This document shows positions 1 through 6,060 of a DNA stretch of 28,988 bases, in pieces (the first letter of the stretch is position 1; each line of letters starts with the position of its first letter). Made by a program: the position numbers and the translations under genes. Source of the DNA: Oscillospiraceae bacterium (GTDB taxonomy: Bacteria > Bacillota > Clostridia > Oscillospirales > Ruminococcaceae); contig JAEDHF010000005.1 of NCBI GenBank assembly GCA_016297165.1, positions 1 to 28,988 of the forward strand, read 5' to 3'. The notes below the pieces were generated by a model, which saw nothing but the letters and a program-made list of their open reading frames with translations, did no database searches and was not told where the DNA came from.

Positions 1-291
1 AATATGAGGCATAAGCCAGAATACAACGGCAAAAAAGTTGAAGAACCATTGTTTTCGGAAGCCGCTTAATACCGCCGTCTGGAGCCAGACTACCGCCATA
101 ACCGAAAAGGCGATATAATAGAGCAGGTCGTTTCCGAGGAGAGAGATAAGCCCTGCCCCGAGAGAAGCGGCAACAGAGCAGCAGGCGTTAGAAAGTGTGC
201 TTGTGGAGAAAAAGGCGTCAAGCCTGTTGCCTGCTATTCTTGCGAGAATGGGGTGTTTCGACATAAGCCTGTCAAAGCTCGAGCCGAGCAT
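1..291 (-). CDS. Partial membrane protein at window edge, exopolysaccharide cluster
   Basis: The first 97 codons of a minus-strand gene that runs off the left edge. The ATG is preceded by a GAGGTGA-type ribosome binding site at 296-302, which fixes the start. The N-terminus (about residues 1-35) is polar and basic. It is followed by hydrophobic stretches near residues 36-53, 56-75 and 83-96, so this is a multi-pass membrane protein. It lies 27 bases downstream of the EpsG-like gene and in the same direction, so it is probably the third gene of the polysaccharide operon. By position it could be an O-antigen ligase/polymerase-like protein or a flippase, but the fragment has no motif that decides this. 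Confidence 0.6.
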   Translation of the reverse strand, partial: MLGSSFDRLMSKHPILARIAGNRLDAFFSTSTLSNACCSVAASLGAGLISLLGNDLLYYIAFSVMAVVWLQTAVLSGFRKQWFFNFFAVVFWLMPHI

Positions 292-318
292 AGCGTCACC
301 TCGTATAATCTTAGTATA

Positions 319-1362
319 TCAAAGGCTTAAAACCGGGAGAGTAAAGACCCCCGAAAAAAGCGTCAGGGTAAACAGAATAAGCGCCGATACCGAAAATACC
401 GAAACTGCGACAATATATACGGTTTTTTTACTTTCGGGAAAGGTCTTAAGGAATAAGGTAAGAATAAGGGGCAGAGCCTCGGAAAAAAGGACTGTAAGAG
501 AGGACGCCGCCGTAAGAATAAATAAGGGGAGAAGCCTTCCGTCAAGTACCGCCCCCACAGAAACAGCCGCCGACAGGCTCATAAGCCCGAGAAAACGGTA
601 GCCGTATCCGCCGCCTTGCTTAAGCATTTTTGTCATAAGGGTAAAGAGAAGAGCAGAAATTACTGTAAATACCGAAAGGTAAAGGGGTAATTTCGTTTCA
701 CAGGGCGTTCCCGTACAATACAAGAAGCCGAAAAGCTCGTCCTTAAAGGGGAGAAAGATTAGAACCGCTCCCGTCACGAGGGACAAAGCCCATTTTATCA
801 AGGGGTTGTCGGGTAAGAGCAGGAAATATAGGGGGATAAGGAGTAAAGCCGTAGGCGAAAAGCAGGCGGCAAGAAGCATATATCCGCAGTAGCGGAAAAA
901 ACGCTTTTCCTCCATATATTTCATTCCGAAGGCAGTCAGAAGAAGTGCTATTGCCCGGGAAAAATCCTCCGTTATTATGAAGGGGAAGCCCAGGGAAATA
1001 AAAACTGCCGCTCCGGGGAGAGGGCTTTTACAAAAGCCGTATATGTAATATCCGAAGCCGAGGGAAAGGACGGTTAAAGCCGTTACGGCGAATATATCGC
1101 TCCCAAGGCCGAGGAGAGAAAAAAGCTTAGCTAAGAATAATATTCCGAGGGGGAAAGTACCCTTTCCGAGCTCCTCGGGAGAGAGAAGCGCCGCTTCGTT
1201 ATAAGCGGCTTCGGCGGTAAGAAATGAGCCGCCGCGGAAAAAGAAGGCGAAAAGGGCAAGGAGTACTGCCACAAGGAGACAATATATTCCCTTAAAACGA
1301 CCCTTCCGACAGATTAAGCCGCAGCCGATAGCTGCAACAGGCAATACATAAAGAAAAATCAC
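319..1362 (-). CDS. EpsG-like polysaccharide polymerase, polytopic membrane protein
   Basis: A 347-residue, very hydrophobic protein with roughly ten membrane segments. The region around residues 115-190, with an FSRAIALLL-type helix, a KYMEEKRFFRY loop and then FSPTALLLIPLYF, resembles the core of EpsG-family proteins, which polymerise repeat units of exopolysaccharide at the membrane. I place the start at a GTG at 1360-1362 because a run of G (AAGGGGGG) lies just upstream. A longer frame reaches 1419 but overlaps the kinase gene. The gap to the kinase stop is 13 bases, so the two are probably co-transcribed. The match to EpsG is by pattern only; another Wzy-like or glycosyltransferase-C-like membrane protein is possible. 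Confidence 0.6.
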   Translation of the reverse strand: MIFLYVLPVAAIGCGLICRKGRFKGIYCLLVAVLLALFAFFFRGGSFLTAEAAYNEAALLSPEELGKGTFPLGILFLAKLFSLLGLGSDIFAVTALTVLSLGFGYYIYGFCKSPLPGAAVFISLGFPFIITEDFSRAIALLLTAFGMKYMEEKRFFRYCGYMLLAACFSPTALLLIPLYFLLLPDNPLIKWALSLVTGAVLIFLPFKDELFGFLYCTGTPCETKLPLYLSVFTVISALLFTLMTKMLKQGGGYGYRFLGLMSLSAAVSVGAVLDGRLLPLFILTAASSLTVLFSEALPLILTLFLKTFPESKKTVYIVAVSVFSVSALILFTLTLFSGVFTLPVLSL

Positions 1363-1375
1363 AGCGCCGCCCCCC

Positions 1376-2122
1376 TTATATATCGTCGGACTCAAAGTCC
1401 TCGTCGGGGTCAGCCGCATTTTCCAGTATTGCGCTTTTATAATCCGAGCTTTTATCGTATTTTATGTAACAATGGGTTTTTATAACGCCGAGAATAGGAG
1501 TACCCGAAAGAGAAATGGCTGAAAGTGCATTCCGTATATCGTTATGGGTAGTTTTATTCTCCCTTACCACGAGGGCAGTACCTGCTGTACGGCCGCTGTA
1601 GATAAGTGCGTCGTTGGCGATACAAAGGGGAGGGGTATCTATAACGATATAGTCGTAATAATCCCTCAGCAGTCCGAGAAGCTTATCGAAGTTTCCGTTT
1701 CCGATAAGGTCGGCGGGATTAGAGGGGAGAGGCCCCGAGGTAATAACGTGGAAATCCTTTCTTACCTCCGGGTTAATTCCGTCGTAGATATCGCATTCGC
1801 CCAGAAGAATATTACTTAGCCCCAGTCGGTTTTTAAGGCGGAGCATCGAGTCAACCCCCGAGCGCCTTAAATCCCCGTCGATAAGGAGAACTCTCTTTTC
1901 GAGACGGCTCAGCATTATTGAGAGGTTTATAGCGGTAGTAGTCTTTCCCTCGCCCCGGCATTGGCTCGTTATTACGAAGCTTTTGTTTCCTGCGGCTTTG
2001 AGGGCAGTAACTAAGTTGGCGCGAATTTTTCCGTAGGTTTCGGACACAATAAAGGGTGTGTTCTCGTTTATAATGAACTGCCGTGTAACAGAATCGTTTT
2101 CATATTCGCCGTATCCTGCCAC
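1376..2122 (-). CDS. Bacterial tyrosine kinase (CpsD/EpsB/CapB type), polysaccharide control
   Basis: A 248-residue P-loop kinase of the BY-kinase family, which autophosphorylates C-terminal tyrosines and controls capsule or exopolysaccharide assembly with a membrane adaptor. The Walker A is GEGKTT (about residues 57-62). The Walker A' is LLIDGDLRRSG, with the D82-x-D84 pair. The Walker B is IVIDTPP (about 159-165). The start is a GTG at 2120-2122 with AAAGGGGCGG upstream. The same frame stays open to 2416, but that stretch would cover the promoter and the divergent gene. The C-terminus has only a few tyrosines (CYIKYDKSSDYK) and then a strongly acidic tail. The adaptor (CpsC/EpsA) and phosphatase are not in the window. 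Confidence 0.88.
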   Translation of the reverse strand: MAGYGEYENDSVTRQFIINENTPFIVSETYGKIRANLVTALKAAGNKSFVITSQCRGEGKTTTAINLSIMLSRLEKRVLLIDGDLRRSGVDSMLRLKNRLGLSNILLGECDIYDGINPEVRKDFHVITSGPLPSNPADLIGNGNFDKLLGLLRDYYDYIVIDTPPLCIANDALIYSGRTAGTALVVRENKTTHNDIRNALSAISLSGTPILGVIKTHCYIKYDKSSDYKSAILENAADPDEDFESDDI

Positions 2123-2160
2123 ATGGTCCGCCCCTTTCGAAAAATACACATAACTACACA

Positions 2161-2180
2161 TACTACTATATACTACTATA
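2161..2180. repeat. Tandem 10-bp direct repeat at the predicted transcription start
   Basis: Two identical copies of TACTACTATA lie side by side at 2161-2170 and 2171-2180, just downstream of the -10 box of the minus-strand promoter. They cover the predicted transcription start. This could be a binding site or simply AT-rich leader sequence. Confidence 0.4.
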
Positions 2181-2208
2181 TTATATATCAACTTACTAAT
2201 TTTGTCAA
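2180..2208 (-). promoter_or_regulatory. Consensus sigma-A promoter for the polysaccharide operon
   Basis: Read on the minus strand: TTGACA at 2208-2203, a 17-base spacer, and TATAAT at 2185-2180. Both hexamers match the housekeeping consensus exactly. The predicted transcript starts near 2173 and has an untranslated leader of about 50 bases before the kinase GTG. Confidence 0.85.
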
Positions 2209-2249
2209 TAAAAATAACATAATTTTTCACTGAAAGGATATGGAATATT

Positions 2250-2621
2250 TTGGAAGCTAAAAAGAATTTCCCGGGAAAACTTAAGCTTCTCGGTACAGGC
2301 TTTATTTCGGGACTTTTAAACGGACTTTTCGGTTCGGGAGGAGGTCTTGCGGCGGTACCTCTTCTCGAAGCCCTCGGAACGGAGCCGAAAAAGAGCCACG
2401 CTACCTCTGTCGCCATTATTTTTGTAATGAGCCTTATTTCCGCTATCGGTTATTTTCTCGGCGGAGCAGTAGATTTAAACCTCACCCTCTCCTTTATTCC
2501 CGGGGGAATAATCGGAGTAATTTTCGGCTCTCTTGCCCTTAAAAGTATCAACAACGGCCTTTTAAGACGGATTTTCGGAGCCCTTCTCATATATTCCGGG
2601 ATAAGGATGTTTTTTAAATGA
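2250..2621 (+). CDS. Half-size TauE/SafE (TSUP) family exporter, N-terminal half
   Basis: A 123-residue membrane protein with about four membrane segments. It carries the family's first glycine-rich motif (GLLNGLFGSGGGLAAVPLL, about residues 20-39). TSUP proteins export sulfite, sulfoacetate or related organosulfur anions. Full-length members are about 250 residues with two homologous halves; this gene encodes only the first half. The start is TTG at 2250 with GAAAGGA upstream. An ATG at 2239 runs into a stop after six codons. Its stop overlaps the next gene's start (ATGA), so the two are translationally coupled and probably form a two-subunit transporter. The substrate cannot be read from the sequence. 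Confidence 0.85.
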   Translation: MEAKKNFPGKLKLLGTGFISGLLNGLFGSGGGLAAVPLLEALGTEPKKSHATSVAIIFVMSLISAIGYFLGGAVDLNLTLSFIPGGIIGVIFGSLALKSINNGLLRRIFGALLIYSGIRMFFK

Positions 2622-2998
2622 ATTTCATTATCGGACTATTTACGGGAATTGCCGCGTCAATGGGTCTTGGCGGCGGCTTTATCCTTATAATTTATCTTAC
2701 GGTTTTCGGCGGCGCAGATAACCTTACGGCGAGAGCGGCGAATCTTGTGTTTTTCCTTCCCATAGCTCTTTTTTCGGTAATACTCCATAGCAAGAATAAG
2801 CTTATTGAGTGGAAAATAATACTGCCCCTTATAATTTCGGGAGTAATAGGCTCCGCTCTCGGAACGCTTTTCGGCTTAGTCATAAACCCACGGATTATCG
2901 AGATAGCCTTCGGCGGTGTGCTTGTTTTCGTGGGCATACGGGAGCTTTTCGGGAAAAGAAAGCCTATCGGTAATAAAGAAAAGAATGGCGGTGTATAA
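2618..2998 (+). CDS. Half-size TauE/SafE (TSUP) family exporter, C-terminal half
   Basis: A 126-residue membrane protein that supplies the second half of the TSUP fold. It repeats the glycine-rich helix motif near its start (GIAASMGLGGGFILIIYL, about residues 9-26) and has about four membrane segments and a basic, hydrophilic C-terminus. It begins inside the stop of the preceding gene (ATGA at 2618-2621). The pair therefore matches one ordinary full-length transporter cut in the middle. Both halves keep good codon structure and clean ends, so this looks like a stable two-gene arrangement and not a recent nonsense mutation. It is followed 35 bases later by the symporter gene. Confidence 0.85.
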   Translation: MNFIIGLFTGIAASMGLGGGFILIIYLTVFGGADNLTARAANLVFFLPIALFSVILHSKNKLIEWKIILPLIISGVIGSALGTLFGLVINPRIIEIAFGGVLVFVGIRELFGKRKPIGNKEKNGGV

Positions 2999-3033
2999 TT
3001 GATTATCACAGGAATACTTTTCGGGAGGACAAA

Positions 3034-4809
3034 ATGGAGGGCTTTTTTAAGGGGATAGAGAGCATAAACAGCGCTGTAACCGGTGTTGTATGGGGAGTAC
3101 CTATGCTTATTCTTATCATAGGCACGGGTATATATTTATCGGTAAGAACAGGCTTTTTCCAGCTTACGGGACTTAAGCATTGGCTCGGCAGCACCCTTTT
3201 CGCCATTTTCAGGAACAAGTCCGTAACAAAATCGGGAGAAAAGAAGGCGATAAGCCAGTTTCAGGCGCTTACCACCGCCCTCGCCGCCTCAATAGGAACG
3301 GGCAATATTGCCGGAGTAGCTACCGCCATAGCCGCAGGAGGTCCCGGAGCGGTATTCTGGATGTGGGTTTCCGCCTTTTTCGGTATGATGACGAGCTTTA
3401 CCGAAAACGTCCTCGGTATCTACTACCGACGAAAAAACAGTAAGGGCGAATGGTCGGGAGGGGCTATGTACTACCTTGAAAACGGGGTAGGAGTGAAAAG
3501 GGGAATGAGGCTGTTCGGACGGGTACTTGCGGTTTTATTTGCGGTATTCTGCGTTCTCGCCTCCTTCGGGATAGGGAATATGACACAGGCTAATTCGATT
3601 TCCGCGGCTTTAGAATCGGATTTCGGGGTTTCGCCCTTGCTGACGGGGCTTATAATCGCCTTTATCTCCGCTCTTGTGATTATGGGGGGGATAAAGCGGA
3701 TAGGGGCGGTTACGGAGAAGCTGGTGCCCTTTATGGCGCTTTTTTATATGGCGGGCTGCCTTATTATATTTTTTATGAACTACGGCAATATTCCCTATGT
3801 ATTCGGGAGTATCTTTTCCTCTGCCTTCGATTTTCGGGCAGTATCGGGGGGCGCAGGCGGCTACATAATTTCGAGGGCTGTAACCATGGGCTTCAAGCGA
3901 GGAGTATTCTCCAATGAGGCAGGGCTGGGTTCTTCCGTCCTTGTGAACTGTGCCAGCGACGTCAGGGAGCCCGTAAAGCAGGGTATGTGGGGGATTTTTC
4001 AGGTTTTCTTCGATACGATAGTGATGTGTACTCTTACCGCATTTGTGCTGTTGTCCAGCCCTGCAAAGGCGGCGACAATGGAGGAGGCTTTTGGCAGTAT
4101 TTCTACTGAGCCTTGCTATTTTACTCTTTCCGAAAATGAAAAAGACAGGCTAATCGACGGCGAATGCAGCTTAATACCCGTAATAACGGATAGCGACAGG
4201 GAAAGGAACGGTTATCGGGAGCTTCCGGGGAAAACCATATACGGCCAGGAGCTTACCCTACGGTTAAGGGAAGGGAAGGGCGAAAGAGAGGAGGATTTTA
4301 CCTTTTCCAATATGATGAAGCTTACGGGGATACAGGGTGAAAATGCCGACGGAACGCCTATGACGGATGAAAAGGGTAATCCCGTAATTACGGCGGTAAG
4401 GCTCGAGGAGCTTAACGGAGTTCCTCTTGTTACATACGCTTTTTCTATGCACTTCGGGGATATATCGGGAAAGATTATCGCTGTAGCGGTGGTATTCTTC
4501 GCCTTTTCAACCCTTATCGGCTGGTCCTATTACGGGGCGAAGGCGCTGGAATACCTTTTCGGGGCGAGGTCGGCAGTGATATATAAGGGGATTTTCGTAT
4601 GCTTTATTGTTATAGGCTGTACCATGGATTTACGGCTTGTCTGGGGTATTTCCGATACCCTTAACGCTCTTATGGCAGTACCTAACCTTATTGGAGTTCT
4701 GCTTCTTTCGGGTACTGCTGTTAAGATTACCCAAAACTATAACGAAAGGAGAAAAGGAAAAAGAATAAAGCCGCTGACTTCGGCGTATAATGACGAAAAA
4801 GCTCCGTAG
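3034..4809 (+). CDS. Sodium:alanine symporter family protein (AGCS) with large insertion
   Basis: A 591-residue transporter of the AGCS (AlsT/DagA) family, which imports alanine or glycine with sodium. Seen motifs include SIGTGNIAGVATA (about residues 86-98) and GGPGAVFWMW (about 102-111), the family signature. It also has FSNEAGLGSS, and FAFSTLIGWSYYGAKA near residue 490. Family members are usually about 450-500 residues. Here an extra hydrophilic, charged segment of about 115 residues (about 349-463) sits between membrane segments, right after the VMCTLTAFVLL helix. The start ATG has GGGAGGAC six bases upstream. It may be co-transcribed with the TSUP pair; no terminator is evident after the stop. 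Confidence 0.92.
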   Translation: MEGFFKGIESINSAVTGVVWGVPMLILIIGTGIYLSVRTGFFQLTGLKHWLGSTLFAIFRNKSVTKSGEKKAISQFQALTTALAASIGTGNIAGVATAIAAGGPGAVFWMWVSAFFGMMTSFTENVLGIYYRRKNSKGEWSGGAMYYLENGVGVKRGMRLFGRVLAVLFAVFCVLASFGIGNMTQANSISAALESDFGVSPLLTGLIIAFISALVIMGGIKRIGAVTEKLVPFMALFYMAGCLIIFFMNYGNIPYVFGSIFSSAFDFRAVSGGAGGYIISRAVTMGFKRGVFSNEAGLGSSVLVNCASDVREPVKQGMWGIFQVFFDTIVMCTLTAFVLLSSPAKAATMEEAFGSISTEPCYFTLSENEKDRLIDGECSLIPVITDSDRERNGYRELPGKTIYGQELTLRLREGKGEREEDFTFSNMMKLTGIQGENADGTPMTDEKGNPVITAVRLEELNGVPLVTYAFSMHFGDISGKIIAVAVVFFAFSTLIGWSYYGAKALEYLFGARSAVIYKGIFVCFIVIGCTMDLRLVWGISDTLNALMAVPNLIGVLLLSGTAVKITQNYNERRKGKRIKPLTSAYNDEKAP

Positions 4810-4867
4810 GACTAAATTTTCAGCGAATTACCACAGTATAAAATCAATATACAATCTCAACAAATTT

Positions 4868-4993
4868 TTAAAATAACATTCGTAGAAAATTCCTATTGAA
4901 ATTGTGACCGGTTCGTGATAGAATTAAGAACGTTGAGTGGGTAGGTAAGTATCGCCCCTCAGCCTCCAATTTTGCAACACTTCTATTTTTCAT
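4868..4993 (-). CDS. Candidate 41-residue small protein antisense to the putative RNA
   Basis: A short minus-strand open frame with ATG at 4991-4993 and stop TAA at 4868-4870. It is preceded at an ideal seven-base spacing by AAAGGAG (plus-strand 5001-5007). The predicted peptide starts MKNRSVAKLEAEGRYLPT and is basic, with no signal peptide or membrane helix. The only argument for it is the strong ribosome binding site. I see no convincing minus-strand promoter, and the same DNA is explained on the plus strand by a promoter-hairpin-terminator unit. It is listed so it can be tested, and may well be chance. Confidence 0.22.
   Translation of the reverse strand: MKNRSVAKLEAEGRYLPTHSTFLILSRTGHNFNRNFLRMLF
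4896..4924 (+). promoter_or_regulatory. Sigma-A-type promoter of the candidate small RNA
   Basis: TTGAAA at 4896-4901, a 17-base spacer, and TAGAAT at 4919-4924. Transcription is predicted to begin near 4931, directly at the 5' hairpin of the downstream RNA candidate. No open reading frame with a ribosome binding site follows on this strand before the terminator at 5013. Confidence 0.6.
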
Positions 4994-5045
4994 AACTTAT
5001 CTCCTTTATTTTCCCCTGTAGCTTTACAGGGGAAGCTTTTTTTAT
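4931..5045 (+). ncRNA. Candidate standalone small RNA, unknown class
   Basis: About 115 bases bounded by a promoter ending at 4924 and an intrinsic terminator at 5013-5045. The 5' end can fold as GUUGAG (4932-4937) paired with CUCAGC (4958-4963). The stem is extended by GGG (4939-4941) with CCC (4955-4957) around one bulged U, and the 13-base loop has the sequence UAGGUAAGUAUCG. The middle (4964-5012) is pyrimidine-rich and unstructured by eye. It resembles no riboswitch, 6S, SRP or tmRNA core that I recognise. The next gene has its own promoter at 5207, so this is more likely a separate RNA than its leader. A terminated leader remains the main alternative. Confidence 0.45.
5013..5045 (+). 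terminator. Intrinsic terminator
   Basis: A perfect 8-bp stem, CCCCTGTA (5013-5020) with TACAGGGG (5025-5032), closes a GCTT loop. AAGC and a run of seven T follow. The T-run is on the plus strand only, so it terminates rightward transcription. Confidence 0.88.
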
Positions 5046-5206
5046 ACCTATGTTGTTAAAACAGAGCTGTTTTTATGAATTATTGTACTGTTTGTTATAT
5101 TGTATTGTTTCATAGTGCATATAAAAGCAATAGGGCTATTAGGCTAATTTGTAAAAAATGTCCAAAAAAATCATGTTAAATTTTCCACAAAAATTCAGGA
5201 ATACTA
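5046..5206. other. AT-rich non-coding stretch, nothing recognised
   Basis: This stretch lies between the small-RNA terminator and the next promoter. It is AT-rich, with no open frame carrying a ribosome binding site on either strand, and I see no clear hairpin or repeat. The equally AT-rich 4810-4895, after the symporter stop, also shows no terminator or structure of its own. Confidence 0.5.
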
Positions 5207-5235
5207 TTGATTTTTCTTATTCAATATGCTAAAAT
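5207..5235 (+). promoter_or_regulatory. Sigma-A-type promoter of the vWA-like gene
   Basis: TTGATT at 5207-5212, a 17-base spacer, and TAAAAT at 5230-5235. The predicted start near 5242 leaves a leader of about 40 bases before the ribosome binding site AAAGGAGA at 5268-5275. Confidence 0.65.
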
Positions 5236-5281
5236 GTATATTGTAAAGAATTACTTATCATATTACGAAAGGAGATCTTAT

Positions 5282-5866
5282 ATGAAGGACAACTTTACCG
5301 AGCTTTTAATGGCGCTTGATTGTGCGGCGTATATCGATGAACAGAGGGAAAACGCAGTTAAGGCGTTAAAGGGCTTTATTTCGGGTAAGAAGAAATCCTC
5401 CAACGAGGTAAACGCTACTATCCTTAAATATACGGGAAGCCATTCTGTAGCTTTTGAAAACAAGCCTGTAGCGAAGATAAAGCCTACCGATTATGATATT
5501 CCCCTTGACTATACGGGTGCCTGTGCTATGCTTGACGCAGCCCAGTATCTTATGAATAAGGCAGGAGAGCGTTATACCGATACTCCCGAGGAGGAAAGAC
5601 CCTCTCACGTTGTTATGATAATTACCGTTTTCGGAAGAGATAACGCAAGTAAGACCTGTACATACGAAAAGCTTAAGGAAATGATAGCTCACCAGAGAGA
5701 TATCTATAAATGGAAATTCTACCTCATTACCGATTTTTCAATCAATATGGAAAAGCTCGGTATCGACGAGGACGATACAATCATTGTAAAGAAGAGCGAA
5801 AAGGACTGGTTCAAGGAGCCCTTTAAGGCTCTCGGCGAAATGGTTGAGGAGCATATCAAGGACTGA
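5282..5866 (+). CDS. Degenerate vWA-like domain protein, function unknown
   Basis: A 194-residue soluble protein with no signal peptide. Its layout follows a vWA-domain family common in Clostridia, judging from memory. It has an N-terminal LMALDCAAY strand, a GFISGKKK helix, a PLDYTGACAMLDA segment (about 74-86), VVMIITVFGRDNAS (about 111-123) and a C-terminal YKWKFYLI strand. In the usual family the metal site is DxSxS, then a threonine, then an aspartate. Here these positions read D13-C-A-A-Y17, C81 and F117, so only the first aspartate remains. It probably does not bind a metal ion in the usual way. The start at 5282 is set by AAAGGAGA; a longer open frame reaches back to 5207 but covers the promoter. 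It is transcribed alone, with its own promoter and terminator. Confidence 0.7.
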   Translation: MKDNFTELLMALDCAAYIDEQRENAVKALKGFISGKKKSSNEVNATILKYTGSHSVAFENKPVAKIKPTDYDIPLDYTGACAMLDAAQYLMNKAGERYTDTPEEERPSHVVMIITVFGRDNASKTCTYEKLKEMIAHQRDIYKWKFYLITDFSINMEKLGIDEDDTIIVKKSEKDWFKEPFKALGEMVEEHIKD

Positions 5867-5875
5867 ATAAGGCAT

Positions 5876-5914
5876 GAGCCGCTTGTGTTTTAACGAGCGG
5901 CTCCTTTATTTTTA
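5876..5914 (+). terminator. Intrinsic terminator after the vWA-like gene
   Basis: GAGCCGCTTG (5876-5885) pairs with CGAGCGGCTC (5894-5903), with one G-U pair, around an 8-base loop. CTTTATTTTTAT follows. Confidence 0.88.
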
Positions 5915-5968
5915 TGCACAAAAAATACAATAATAAATATGGCATTATGCTAATTTTTAATCAACCTA

Positions 5969-5997
5969 TTGAAAAAGTTACAGTTTGGGTGTATAAT
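5969..5997 (+). promoter_or_regulatory. Sigma-A promoter of the GGDEF-EAL unit
   Basis: TTGAAA at 5969-5974, a 17-base spacer, and a perfect TATAAT at 5992-5997. The predicted start near 6004 gives a leader of about 57 bases, ending in the GGAGG at 6048-6052. Confidence 0.8.
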
Positions 5998-6060
5998 TGT
6001 ATAGGATAGGGTCAGGATAAATACAGACAGATAATCTCTGACAAAACGGAGGCGCGTATT

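Noticed and set aside
2123..2416. N-terminal extension of the tyrosine kinase to 2416
   Set aside because: It would cover a consensus promoter for the same gene and the 5' part of the divergent TSUP gene, and the extra residues resemble no kinase.
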